Assembly (NCBI GenBank): GCA_902464965.1
Contig: CABQLI010000002.1
Coordinates: 1-64,000, forward strand
Source of the DNA: an uncultured Collinsella sp.
GTDB lineage: Bacteria; Actinomycetota; Coriobacteriia; Coriobacteriales; Coriobacteriaceae
Length of the DNA stretch: 64,000 bases
Direction of reading: 5' to 3'
Under the pieces are notes generated by a model that saw only the letters and a program-made list of their open reading frames with translations, was not told the origin of the DNA and ran no database searches. The position numbers and the translations under genes are program-made. Each line of letters begins with the position of its first letter. The first letter of the stretch is position 1. This document shows, one piece after another, positions 52,131-60,771 of this stretch.

Positions 52131-53404
52131 TCGAGTCCGGAGAACGAAGGATAAGCGCTCTCGCCGTGCTGACTCGCATCCAGGCCCAGCGCCTCATCGG
52201 CCTCGTCCACACGCAGACTGCCGTGGAACAGTGCCTTGACCACCGCGGCGATCACCAAATCGAGCACCATCACGATAACGACCGTCACTACAATGCCCAG
52301 AACCTGCGAGACGAGCAGCGACACGTCGCCCGTGTAGAACAGGCCGCCCTTACCGGTCCATGAAAGCTCCGGCACGCAGAACAGACCCGTGAGCACGCCG
52401 CCCAAAATTCCGCCGATACCGTGGCAACCAAACGCATCGAGTGCATCGTCGTAGCCAAACTTGGTCTTAAGATGGCTGATAGCCAGGTAGCAGACAGGCG
52501 ATACGATCAAGCCCATAACCAGCGCCGCCCACGGCTCGACAAATCCCGCACCCGGCGTGACCACCACAAGGCCCGCAACCAAACCGGTGCTGGCACCCAC
52601 CAGCGTGGGGCGGCCGGTATGCACGCGCTCGACGGCAAGCCACGAGACCATGCCCGCCGCGCTAGCCGTCACGGTGTTGAGGATGGCGAGTGCCGCAACG
52701 GCGTCGGCCTTAAACTCGCTGCCGCCGTTAAAGCCAAACCAGCCAAACCAAAGCAGGCCGGCGCCCAGCGCCACAAACGGCACGTTATGCGGACGGTAGC
52801 TCACCATGCCAAAACCACGACGACGGCCGAGCATTAAGCAGAGAATCAGGCCCGTGAGACCGGACGAAATGTGCACCACGTCGCCGCCGGCAAAGTCGAG
52901 CGCGCCGATCATGTCACCGATAAAGGAGCCCTCGCCGCCCCAGACCATGTGGGCGAGCGGCGCATAGACCACAAGCAGCCAAATGCCCAGGAAGGCCGTC
53001 ATGGCACCAAACTTAACGCGGCCGGCCAGGCTACCCGTGACGATAGCAGCAGTGATCATGGCAAACGCCATCTGAAAGGCAATGTTAATGATCTGAGGGT
53101 AGACGGCACCGTCCGCGGCACTGCCCTCGGCCGCCTGCAGCACCTGGTTGAGCACCGGCAGGCACAGCAGCTGGTCAAGGCCTCCAATAAATGGACTCGA
53201 GCCGTCACCGCCATAGGCCAGCGACCAGCCGGCGACAATCCACAGCACACCGACCAGGCCAATGGCGCCAAAGCACATAAGCATGGTGTTGATGACATTT
53301 TTGCGCCTGGACAGGCCGCCATAGAAAAACGCCAGACCCGGTGTCATTAAAAACACGAGCATGGTGCAGATGAGCATAAACGTTGTCGATCCCGTATCGT
53401 ACAT
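52127..53404 (-). CDS. amtB: Ammonium transporter
   Basis: Trimeric ammonium channel of the cytoplasmic membrane. Length is 425 residues from the ATG at 53404, which has GGGGGAG before it. Eleven hydrophobic helices. Signature features are FYGGLSRRKNVINTM, the pore His regions DVVHISSGLTGL and DAFGCHGIGGILGG, and LLWFGWFGFNGGSE. The C-terminal tail is cytosolic. It is paired with glnK downstream. Confidence 0.96.
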   Translation of the reverse strand: MYDTGSTTFMLICTMLVFLMTPGLAFFYGGLSRRKNVINTMLMCFGAIGLVGVLWIVAGWSLAYGGDGSSPFIGGLDQLLCLPVLNQVLQAAEGSAADGAVYPQIINIAFQMAFAMITAAIVTGSLAGRVKFGAMTAFLGIWLLVVYAPLAHMVWGGEGSFIGDMIGALDFAGGDVVHISSGLTGLILCLMLGRRRGFGMVSYRPHNVPFVALGAGLLWFGWFGFNGGSEFKADAVAALAILNTVTASAAGMVSWLAVERVHTGRPTLVGASTGLVAGLVVVTPGAGFVEPWAALVMGLIVSPVCYLAISHLKTKFGYDDALDAFGCHGIGGILGGVLTGLFCVPELSWTGKGGLFYTGDVSLLVSQVLGIVVTVVIVMVLDLVIAAVVKALFHGSLRVDEADEALGLDASQHGESAYPSFSGLD

Positions 53405-53602
53405 TCGCTCCCCCTTGATCGCATGAACGTTGTCGGCGCCCATAATGCGGCCGAGGGGCAACTGGTGTAGACCAGATACGGCGTTGTTAAACGCTGCGTT
53501 GTCGAATGGAAACGGTGCCGCAATCTTGGAAACAGCGCGGCAACGGGCGCGAAACGAACGGGAAATACGCGAGCAAGGGAGCCGTGAGCGCGCCCGTCCC
53601 GA

Positions 53603-54622
53603 CTAGCGCCGAAACAGCTCGTGGGCTCGGTCGCGGAGATTAGTTGCTCGAATGACACCTTCGTAGCGATTGATGCGCAGACGCGGGAAAGCGTTAAAGA
53701 AGCGTAGGTCGCGGCGGCTGAGCGACACGCTCGGCACCGGACGGCTCATGCGCTTGCCGGCAAGGCGACGACTGAGCGACGGACGCGGCATGCTCGGTGC
53801 GGCATCGGCCACGCGGCGGGCAGCGAGCGCCAGGCCGCGAGCGCCGTCCGCGATAAACGTCGGCATCGAAGCCTTCTCGCGCAGGGCATCGAGCGTCGCG
53901 TCACCCAGCTCGGCCAGCCATGCGTTAACGGCACGGCTACGGATGTGCGTCTGTGTCACCGAGTCAATCGTCGATTCGGGAATGCGCTCGAGCATTGAGT
54001 CCGAGGCATCGGCAAGCGACTCGTTGATACGGTCGGCAAGGTCGGCGCGCACACGCTCCAGCTGATCGGACAGGCGGCGCCAGCTGGCCAAAGAGCACAC
54101 CGCGTCGACCATCATCGCGACCGCGACGATAAAGGCGGACAACCGCACAATCAGCACCGGCAGATGGCCAAGCAGCCCCAGCAATGCCGGCTCCACTAAA
54201 CGGCAAATGCACAACGCACCCAAGCCAAACGCGCAGGCCCAGTACAGACAGATGCGTCCGTGCAGGTTAAACGGCAGGTGCGAGTAATCCCAAAAGCGAG
54301 CGCCCGTTGTTTTTTCCAACAGCACGCCCACGCTGTACTCAATCACGCTGCATACGAGCGCTGCAGCGACAAACTGGCTCGAGGCATCAGGAATTCCGCG
54401 CAACAGCAGCCAGCAGGCAATGCCGCCCGCGCCATAGATTGGGCAGCACGGCCCCAGCAAAAAGCCGCTGTTGGCAAAGCGCCCGTGGTTGAGCATGGCG
54501 CAGACTGTCGATTCCCATGCCCAGCCGCAAAAACCGTAGAAGGCAAACGAGAGCACCAGCGCCGAGAGCGGACAGGCAGCAAGCGTCGCGCCGTCAAATG
54601 CCATGTCGATCGCGGTCCCCAC
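53603..54622 (-). CDS. CmpB-like membrane protein (putative ABC transporter permease family)
   Basis: 339 residues from a GTG at 54622 (an ATG 18 nt downstream is an alternative). The first half holds five or six helices with SFAFYGFCGWAWESTVCAML, GFLLGPCCPIYGAGGIACW and LEKTTGARFWDYSHLPFNLHGRICL, the pattern of the ABC_trans_CmpB family. The second half (from about residue 175) is a long charged helical region, longer than in most members. Its function is unknown despite the family name. It starts 3 bp after the HD-domain gene and is certainly co-transcribed with it. Confidence 0.85.
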   Translation of the reverse strand: MGTAIDMAFDGATLAACPLSALVLSFAFYGFCGWAWESTVCAMLNHGRFANSGFLLGPCCPIYGAGGIACWLLLRGIPDASSQFVAAALVCSVIEYSVGVLLEKTTGARFWDYSHLPFNLHGRICLYWACAFGLGALCICRLVEPALLGLLGHLPVLIVRLSAFIVAVAMMVDAVCSLASWRRLSDQLERVRADLADRINESLADASDSMLERIPESTIDSVTQTHIRSRAVNAWLAELGDATLDALREKASMPTFIADGARGLALAARRVADAAPSMPRPSLSRRLAGKRMSRPVPSVSLSRRDLRFFNAFPRLRINRYEGVIRATNLRDRAHELFRR

Positions 54623-54625
54623 CGT

Positions 54626-55162
54626 CTACCCTCTCCTCTTCTCGCTCGATGCTTTACTCACGCTATCGTCCGTCTCGTCCTTGCGCGGCAGGCGGCCGGC
54701 GACCGTCTCACGCAGAGCACACCATTTATCCGCCAGGCAAACAATCCACGCCTCGCGACACGTCGGCGGCACGGGCACCAGCGGAAACATATGCCGCACG
54801 ATGATATTCCGCTCGCGCGGCGTCAGCTCAAAATCTTCCTCGGCACGCGCCAGGGCAAAAAACGGATGCCGAAATCCGTGCAGGCGATGGCTCGGATCGG
54901 GATCGTGCCAGTCATAGAGAAAGTAATCGTGTAACAAGGCTCCGCGCAGCAGCGAGGCACGGTCGATCGAAATGCCAGCACGGCCCAAGTGCCCGGCAAA
55001 GGACAGACTCGCCCGCGCTACCGAAGTCACATGTGCATAGACCGTCACATCGCCATGCTGGATAAACTCGCGCGTCAGGTCCAAGCGGCCCGCCTGGGCC
55101 AGCTGGCGGGCGGCATAGTCGACCTCGTGCGCGATTTTCTCTGCACGAACGGCATCGGACAT
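54626..55162 (-). CDS. HD-domain protein
   Basis: 178 residues from the ATG at 55162 (GGAGG upstream). Metal-binding HD-type motifs are HVTSVARASL, the tandem LLHDYFLYDWH, RHPFFALA and RHMFPLVPVPPTCREAWIVCLADKW. Probably a phosphohydrolase of unknown substrate. It is followed at 3 bp by the CmpB-like gene on the same strand; the association of these two families is frequent in Firmicutes and Actinobacteria, which suggests a shared, unknown job. Confidence 0.85.
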   Translation of the reverse strand: MSDAVRAEKIAHEVDYAARQLAQAGRLDLTREFIQHGDVTVYAHVTSVARASLSFAGHLGRAGISIDRASLLRGALLHDYFLYDWHDPDPSHRLHGFRHPFFALARAEEDFELTPRERNIIVRHMFPLVPVPPTCREAWIVCLADKWCALRETVAGRLPRKDETDDSVSKASSEKRRG

Positions 55163-55390
55163 GCTGCCTCCTTCCAGCGGCTCACGGCGGCAAGCCACGG
55201 CCTGTGCACAATCGATAAAAACATCATGGAACACATCAGTATGGCATCGGACAAAACGTTTTGCCCCACCAGTTGGCGAATTACCGCGCCGCCGTCACAT
55301 ATCAAACGCCAAAATGTGCGAGACTGTCTTGTGCAATTGTGTCGGCCGAGGGAGCGCCGACGCTCGATTCGCATGGAGTAACCCACAACG

Positions 55391-57165
55391 ATGCTGCTTA
55401 CGCAAACGACAACGCCCGAGGACGTCAAGGCTCTTAATCGTGCCGAGCTCCCGCAGCTCTGCGACGAGATTCGCCACGCCATCCTCGAAAGCTCCGCCGC
55501 CGTCGGCGGGCACGTTGCCCCCAACCTGGGCGTCGTTGAGCTTACGGTCGCGCTCCATCGCGTGTTTAACTCCCCTATCGACAAGATTGTCTTTGACGTT
55601 TCGCACCAGACCTACGCCCATAAGGCGCTGACTGGGCGTGCGTATACCTATATCGATCCGAAGCGCTTTGGCGAGGCCTCTGGCTTTGCCAATCCCGACG
55701 AGTCCGAGCACGACCTGTTCGCCATGGGTCACACCTCAACCTCGGTGAGCCTGGGCTGCGGCCTGGCGCACGCTCGCGACCTGGCGGGCGATGCGTACAA
55801 CGTCATCACCATCATTGGCGACGGCTCGCTTTCGGGCGGCCTGGCGTTTGAGGGCTTTAACAATGCCGCCGAACTCGATAGCAACCTGATCATCATCGTC
55901 AACGATAACGACCAGTCCATTGCCGAGAACCATGGCGGCCTGTATCGCAATCTGGCCGAGCTGCGAGCCAGCAACGGTACCTGTGAGCGCAACGTTTTCC
56001 GCGCGATGGGGCTCGACTACCGCTATCTGGACGCCGGTAACGACGTGTTGGCCCTCGTCGACGCGTTGCAGGAACTGCGCAATATCGATCATCCCATCGT
56101 GCTGCACGTCTCCACCGCCAAGGGCAAGGGCTTTGAGCCAGCCCAGAACGACCCCGAACGCTGGCATCACGTGGGTCCGTTTGACATGGCAACTGGACGC
56201 AAGCTCTGCCCGGGCCATCCGAGCGAGCCTGCGCCGCGCACCTATGCCGACATTACGGGCGAGGCGCTCAGCGCCGCCATCGAGCGCGATTCGCAGGTCG
56301 TGGGCATCACGGCCGCCACGCCCTACATCATGGGCTTTACACCCGAGCTTCGCGCTGCCGCCGGCAAACAGTTCGTCGATGTGGGCATTGCCGAGGAGCA
56401 CGCCGTGACCTTTGCCACCGCGCTTGCGCGCTCGGGCGCCAAGCCAGTCTTTGGTGTGTACGGCACGTTTTTGCAGCGCGCCTACGACGAGCTGTGGCAC
56501 GATCTGTGCCTCAACGACGCCCCCGCAACCATCCTGGTGTTTGGTGCGTCGATCTTTGGCACCACGTCCGAGACGCACCTCTCGTTCTTTGATATTTCCA
56601 TGCTGGGCGGTCTTCCCAACATGCACTACTTGGCGCCGGCCTGCATGGAGGAATATCTGTCCATGCTGAGCTGGTCGCTCGACCACCGCGAGCATCCCGT
56701 GGCGATCCGCGTACCGGCCTGGTTAGCCGCCCCGATTTGGCGCCCGCCGAGGACACCGACTACAGCGCCGTTCGCTACAACGTGGTGCGTCAGGGCCGCG
56801 ACGTTGCCGTGCTCGCGCTTGGCGATTTCTTTGAACTGGGCGAGCGCGTGGCAAACCGCTTGGCTGCCGAGTACGGCATCGAGGCCGCGCTCGTCAACCC
56901 ACGCTTTGCAACCGAGCTCGACCACGAGTTCCTCGACAGCTTTGCCGCCGAGCATCGCGTTGTCGTCACCCTCGAGGACGGCATCTTGGACGGTGGCTGG
57001 GGCGAGCGCGTCGCGTGCTATCTGTCCTGCACGCCTGTGCGCACGCGCACCTTCGGCATCGCCAAGGGCTTCCCCGACCGCTACGACCCCAACGAGCTGC
57101 TCGCTCAGAACGGCATGACGGTCGAGAACATGGCCGCCGAAGCCGCGAGACTACTCAACGAGTAA
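55391..57165 (+). pseudogene. dxs: 1-deoxy-D-xylulose-5-phosphate synthase-like gene with a frameshift
   Basis: TPP-dependent transketolase-type enzyme for isoprenoid, thiamine and pyridoxal precursors. Frame 1 (55391 to about 56715) gives the N-terminal and Pyr domains: DEIRHAILES, VFDVSHQTYAHKALTGR, the TPP motif GDGSLSGGLAFEGFNNA, and VGIAEEHAVTFATALA. At about 56714-56722 (GTACCGGCCTGG) the homology jumps to the next frame, which continues GLVSRPDLAPAEDTDYSAVR to the stop at 57165. One missing G (CCGGGCCTG expected) would explain it. The total, about 591 residues, is short for Dxs. The cause may be a true mutation or a sequencing or assembly error. Confidence 0.8.
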
Positions 57166-57168
57166 GAA

Positions 57169-57208
57169 AACCTCCGCAAGGAAAGCACCCCTGCGGAGGT
57201 TTTTATTT
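57169..57208 (+). terminator. Terminator after the dxs-like gene
   Basis: AACCTCCGCA pairs with TGCGGAGGTT, followed by TTTTATTTT. Confidence 0.85.
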
Positions 57209-57222
57209 TCCCAACTCAATTA

Positions 57223-57437
57223 TCTCGATCTGTAACATCTAGAGTCCGAATTTCCGTCTAACTGTTACAGATCGAGACATTCAAATCCCCCTAAGGAGAA
57301 AATCTCGATCTGTAACAGTTACTCGGCAAAAATGGCTGCAGATGTTATAGATCGAGACATTCGAATTCCCCTGAAGAGAAAATCTCAATCTGTAACAGTT
57401 ACTCGGCAAAAACGGCTGCAGATGTTACAGATCGAGA
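57223..57437. repeat. Three 80-bp-spaced palindromic repeat units
   Basis: Arms TCTCGATCTGTAACA / TGTTACAGATCGAGA occur at 57223/57263, 57303/57343 and 57383/57423, one change each in units 2 and 3. Start-to-start spacing is exactly 80 bp. The 25-bp loops of units 2 and 3 are almost identical and contain GTTACTCGGCAAAAA and GGCTGCAGA; the loop of unit 1 is different. The linkers between units (ATTC..CCCC..GAGAAAA) are similar. No coding potential. Operator array or mobile palindrome; undecided. Confidence 0.85.
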
Positions 57438-57470
57438 CAAAACAGTAAGGCATGCCGCTGCATCGGCCAG

Positions 57471-57508
57471 AACCACCACAAAGGTGCCTGTCCCCTATGT
57501 GGTGGTTA
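57471..57508 (-). repeat. Stop-codon hairpin element, type B (after the alcohol dehydrogenase)
   Basis: AACCACCACAAAGGTGCC ... TATGTGGTGGTT. On the minus strand the dehydrogenase TAA (57508-57506) begins the left arm, and the core is GGGGACAGGCACC. Nearly the same sequence as the element after lgt. Confidence 0.7.
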
Positions 57509-58708
57509 GCGGTAGCTTTGCTTGAGGATTCCGACGACGTCGGGGTCGGTCAGCGTTACGGGGTCGTGGCTGAACAGGACGCCGTTGGTCGTCAGAGCAT
57601 TGTGCGCGATGGCCGGCAGTTCTTCTGCCGTAATCCCCCATTCGCTCATGGCGAGGTCGGCCACGTGGCAAGCCTCCATCAGACGTGTGAGTTCAATTAC
57701 AAAATCGTGCGGATCATCCGCGGCGGCATTACCCATCAGACGCGCCATGTCGATATAGCGCTCGGGCGCGGCGCCGCGGTCGATCATCCACGTATGGTAG
57801 GCACGCGCGATCATGATGAGGCCCGCGCCGTGCGGCAAGTCGTGATGGTGCGCACTCATGCCATGTTCAAGACCATGCGAGCCCGTGGTGCCCGAGGCAT
57901 CCATGGCATAACCGCCGAGCGTGTTGGCAAACGCAAGGCTCGAGCGCGCCTCCAGGTCATCGCCATTATTGACGCACGTAGGCAGCGCCGCGGCGGCTCG
58001 GCGGATGCCTTCGCGGCAAACCATGTCACCCATGGGCGTGTTGGTATTTGAGATGTAGCACTCAACGCAATGGAACAGAGCGTCGAATCCCTGATAGGCG
58101 GTCAGACGCGCCGGGACGCTCACCATGAGCTCGGGATCAACGATCGAAAGCACCGGGAACAGGCGCGGATCGCCCAGGCGAAGCTTCTCGTCATTGTCCT
58201 CGCAGGACAGGACACCGCCTGCATCGACCTCGGAGCCGGTACCCGCCGTGGTGGTTACGCAAACAAGCGGCAGCGGATCGTTGGGGATCGGCAGGCCGAG
58301 CGCAGTACCGCCATTCACAAAATCCCAGATGTCACCAGGGCATTCGTTACCCTCGGCATCGGTATGCGGGTTGGCCGCCACCGCGCAGATGCCCTTGCTG
58401 CCGTCCATGACCGAGCCGCCGCCGAGCGCCAGCACAAAATCGCAGCCATGGGCACGCGCCATCCAGCCACCCGCGTTTACGGTCTCGCGCAGGGGATTGG
58501 GCTCAATGCGATCGAACAGCTCATGCGCCACGCCGGCGCGTTCGAGCTCGGCCTCCACGCGTCTCAGGTATCCAAAGCGCTTGACCGAGTTGCCGCCGGT
58601 CGTAACGATGAGCGCTTTGGTGCCGGGCAGCTTCTGCGCGCCCAGCTCGCCCAACTTGCCCGCGCCAAACAACACCTTGGTCGGCGCGAAAAACGAATAA
58701 CCGTTCAT
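57506..58708 (-). CDS. Iron-containing alcohol dehydrogenase
   Basis: NAD(P)-dependent, group III alcohol dehydrogenase; probable butanol dehydrogenase-type fermentation enzyme, cytoplasmic. Length is 400 residues. The cofactor region is FVLALGGGSVMDGSKGI with TTTAGTGSEVDAG; metal-binding residues lie in YQGFDALFHCVECY, GSHGLEHGMSAHH and DLPHGAGL. The N-terminus is FFAPTKVLFGAGKLGELG. AAGGAG precedes the ATG at 58708. It appears to be a single gene. The stop codon is embedded in a hairpin element. Confidence 0.92.
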   Translation of the reverse strand: MNGYSFFAPTKVLFGAGKLGELGAQKLPGTKALIVTTGGNSVKRFGYLRRVEAELERAGVAHELFDRIEPNPLRETVNAGGWMARAHGCDFVLALGGGSVMDGSKGICAVAANPHTDAEGNECPGDIWDFVNGGTALGLPIPNDPLPLVCVTTTAGTGSEVDAGGVLSCEDNDEKLRLGDPRLFPVLSIVDPELMVSVPARLTAYQGFDALFHCVECYISNTNTPMGDMVCREGIRRAAAALPTCVNNGDDLEARSSLAFANTLGGYAMDASGTTGSHGLEHGMSAHHHDLPHGAGLIMIARAYHTWMIDRGAAPERYIDMARLMGNAAADDPHDFVIELTRLMEACHVADLAMSEWGITAEELPAIAHNALTTNGVLFSHDPVTLTDPDVVGILKQSYR

Positions 58709-58821
58709 GCGCGATCTCCTTACTTATATATGCGTCGCGTTGCCGCCATTATAGCGACCGCCGCGAGCGACCACGCCATCCGCAAAACGCTATCTCAGCT
58801 GTAATAATCAACGTTTGCCCA

Positions 58822-58862
58822 GATAAAACCTGCCAAAATAAACCTGTCCCTTTTTGGTAGGT
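58822..58862 (-). repeat. Hairpin element type A upstream of the amino-acid transporter operon
   Basis: AAAACCTGCCAAAATAAACC then TGTCCCTTTTTGGTAGGT. Arms ACCTGCCAAAA and TTTTTGGTAGGT, minus-strand core AAAGGGACAGG. It is over 90% like the elements at 25155 and 30012. Confidence 0.7.
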
Positions 58863-58904
58863 AGAATAACCCATAAGGTAAGTATGTTTCTGAGTTATTT
58901 CGTG

Positions 58905-58934
58905 TTGACCCGTCTGAGCGCAATAGGGTATAAC
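58905..58934 (+). promoter_or_regulatory. Promoter of the polar amino-acid ABC transporter operon
   Basis: TTGACC (58905-58910), an 18-bp spacer and TATAAC (58929-58934), 44 bp before the ATG of the binding protein. Confidence 0.7.
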
Positions 58935-58977
58935 TCTACTCAACCGCTAGGGATTTTATTGAGAAAGGTGTTCTCCC

Positions 58978-59973
58978 ATGAGCAAGAACCTCTCCCAGCA
59001 GGTCGTTCTCGACCGCCGCGGCTTCGTTGCCGCCACCTTCGCAACCGTCGCCGGCCTTGGTCTTGCCGGCTGCTCCGACACCAGCTCCGAGGCCGACAAG
59101 GGTTCCGCCGCCAGCTCCTCCAAGAGCTCCGAAGATACCGAGGCTTCCACCACACTCGACGCTAAGGCATTCGACAAGCTCGTCGACAACGGACCCAAGG
59201 CCGATGACGACGCCATCGCCGCCAGCACCTGGGCCACGGCCGTCAAGGACGCCGGCGTCTTTAAGATCGGTGGCGTTCAGACCTCCACGCTCTTCTCCCT
59301 CCTCAACGAGAAAGACGGTCAGACCCGCGGCTTCGACGCCGGTATCGCACAGCTCCTGTCCAACTACATTCTGGGCGAGAACAAGGTCGAGATCACCCAG
59401 GTGACCTCGGACACGCGCGAGTCCGTCCTGCAGAACGGCCAGGTCGACGCCGTCTTTGCCACCTACACCATCACTGACGAGCGCAAGAAGCTCGTCTCCT
59501 TTGCCGGTCCTTACTACTACACCCAGCAGGCTATCCTGGTGCTCGCCGATAACGACGACATCAAGGGCGTCGACGACCTGGCCGACAAGAACGTCGCCGT
59601 CCAGTCTGGCTCCAACGGCCCCGCCATCCTGGAGGAGTTCGCTCCCAAGGCCAGCCAGCAGGAGTTCAAGACCGACGAGGAGGCCCGTCAGGCACTCCAG
59701 CAGGGTCGCGTTGACGCCTATGTCATCGATAACAACATGCAGCAAAGCGCCCTGGTCCGCGAGCCCGGTAAGTACAAGATCGCCGGCAAGCCCTTCGGCA
59801 GCAAGGAGCCCTATGGTATCGGTCTGCCGCTCGATTCCGACGGCGTTGCCTTCGTTAACGACTTCCTTAAGAAGATCGAGGACGATGGCACCTGGACCGA
59901 GCTGTGGCAGATCTGCATCGGCGACCGTACGGGCGACACCAATGTTCCCGAGCTGCCCGAGATCGGCGCCTAG
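58978..59973 (+). CDS. Amino-acid ABC transporter substrate-binding lipoprotein
   Basis: Extracellular binding protein tethered by lipid. Length is 331 residues. The signal peptide has a twin-arginine start, VVLDRRGFVAA, and a lipobox GLAGC (cleavage before C32), so export may use the Tat route. A Ser/Glu/Ala linker follows. The SBP family 3 domain includes SLLNEKDGQTRGFDAGIAQLL, VTSDTRESVLQNGQVDAVFATY and DKNVAVQSGSNGP. Glutamate-like polar substrates are likely from the family, but the ligand is not determined. GAAAGG lies upstream. A hairpin separates it from the permeases. Confidence 0.9.
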   Translation: MSKNLSQQVVLDRRGFVAATFATVAGLGLAGCSDTSSEADKGSAASSSKSSEDTEASTTLDAKAFDKLVDNGPKADDDAIAASTWATAVKDAGVFKIGGVQTSTLFSLLNEKDGQTRGFDAGIAQLLSNYILGENKVEITQVTSDTRESVLQNGQVDAVFATYTITDERKKLVSFAGPYYYTQQAILVLADNDDIKGVDDLADKNVAVQSGSNGPAILEEFAPKASQQEFKTDEEARQALQQGRVDAYVIDNNMQQSALVREPGKYKIAGKPFGSKEPYGIGLPLDSDGVAFVNDFLKKIEDDGTWTELWQICIGDRTGDTNVPELPEIGA

Positions 59974-60061
59974 GCAGCGAGCCTGGTAACGGCCGCAACG
60001 AAACCATACGGAAACGCATGATGCGCTTTATTGCGGTAAACTGTTTCCTCACTGAGTTGTC

Positions 60062-60090
60062 GGGGCTTCCGTACACACGGGAGCCCCTTT
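60062..60090 (+). terminator. Intra-operon hairpin between the binding protein and the permeases
   Basis: GGGGCTTCCGT pairs with ACGGGAGCCCC (one mismatch), followed by TTTCCTT. It probably attenuates read-through so that the binding protein is made in excess. Confidence 0.65.
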
Positions 60091-60111
60091 CCTTATCGGC
60101 GGGAGGTCCGC

Positions 60112-60771
60112 ATGAGTCTCTCCGAGCTCTGGTCGCTCTATGGCCAGAACTATATCGACGCGCTGCTAGCAACCTGGGGCATGACGCTTGAGTCGTTTGC
60201 CATCGCCATGGTGCTGGCCGTCGCCGTCACTGTGATGCGCGTGTCGCCGCTCAAGCCACTGCGCGTCTTTGGCGACCTGTATGTCCAGGTCTTCCGTAAC
60301 ATCCCCGGCATCGCGCTGCTTATCATCGTCGTCTACGCGCTGCCACCGCTCAAGGTCGTCCTGCCCTACCGCACCTGCGTTATCGTCGCCACGGTGCTCT
60401 TGGGTTCTGCCTTTGGCTCCGAGAACTTTATGAGCGGCATCAACACCGTCGGCGTCGGTCAGGTGGAAGCCGCCCGCTCGCTGGGCATGGGCTTCAGCCG
60501 CATCCTCGCCAAGATCGTGATTCCGCAGGCGCTGCGCTCGAGCGTATTGCCCATGACCAACCTCTTTATCGCCGTCATGCTCACCACCGCGCTCGGCAGC
60601 CAGGTGCCGCTTAAACCGCAGGAGCTCACCGGCGTGGTGAGCTACATCAACACGCGCTCACTTGGCGGCGTCGCCGCGTTCTTTATCTCGGCGCTCGGCT
60701 ACCTGGGCACGGCCTTTGTGGTGAGCCACATTGGCAACTATATCGATAAGAAGGTGAGGATCCTCCGATGA
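60112..60771 (+). CDS. Amino-acid ABC transporter permease (HisM/GlnP family), first
   Basis: 219 residues with five helices. The ATPase-coupling EAA loop is VEAARSLGMGFSRILAKIVIPQALR. The N-terminal WGMTLESFAIAMVLAVAVTV and FRNIPGIALLIIVV are typical of the GlnP family. GGGAGG lies just before the ATG. It overlaps the next permease by 4 nt (ATGA), so the two permeases are made together and form a heterodimer. Confidence 0.92.
   Translation: MSLSELWSLYGQNYIDALLATWGMTLESFAIAMVLAVAVTVMRVSPLKPLRVFGDLYVQVFRNIPGIALLIIVVYALPPLKVVLPYRTCVIVATVLLGSAFGSENFMSGINTVGVGQVEAARSLGMGFSRILAKIVIPQALRSSVLPMTNLFIAVMLTTALGSQVPLKPQELTGVVSYINTRSLGGVAAFFISALGYLGTAFVVSHIGNYIDKKVRILR

Noticed and set aside
57223..57437. 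CRISPR array
   Set aside because: Only three units; the repeated unit is itself a palindrome with similar loops, not identical repeats with unique spacers, and there are no cas genes.
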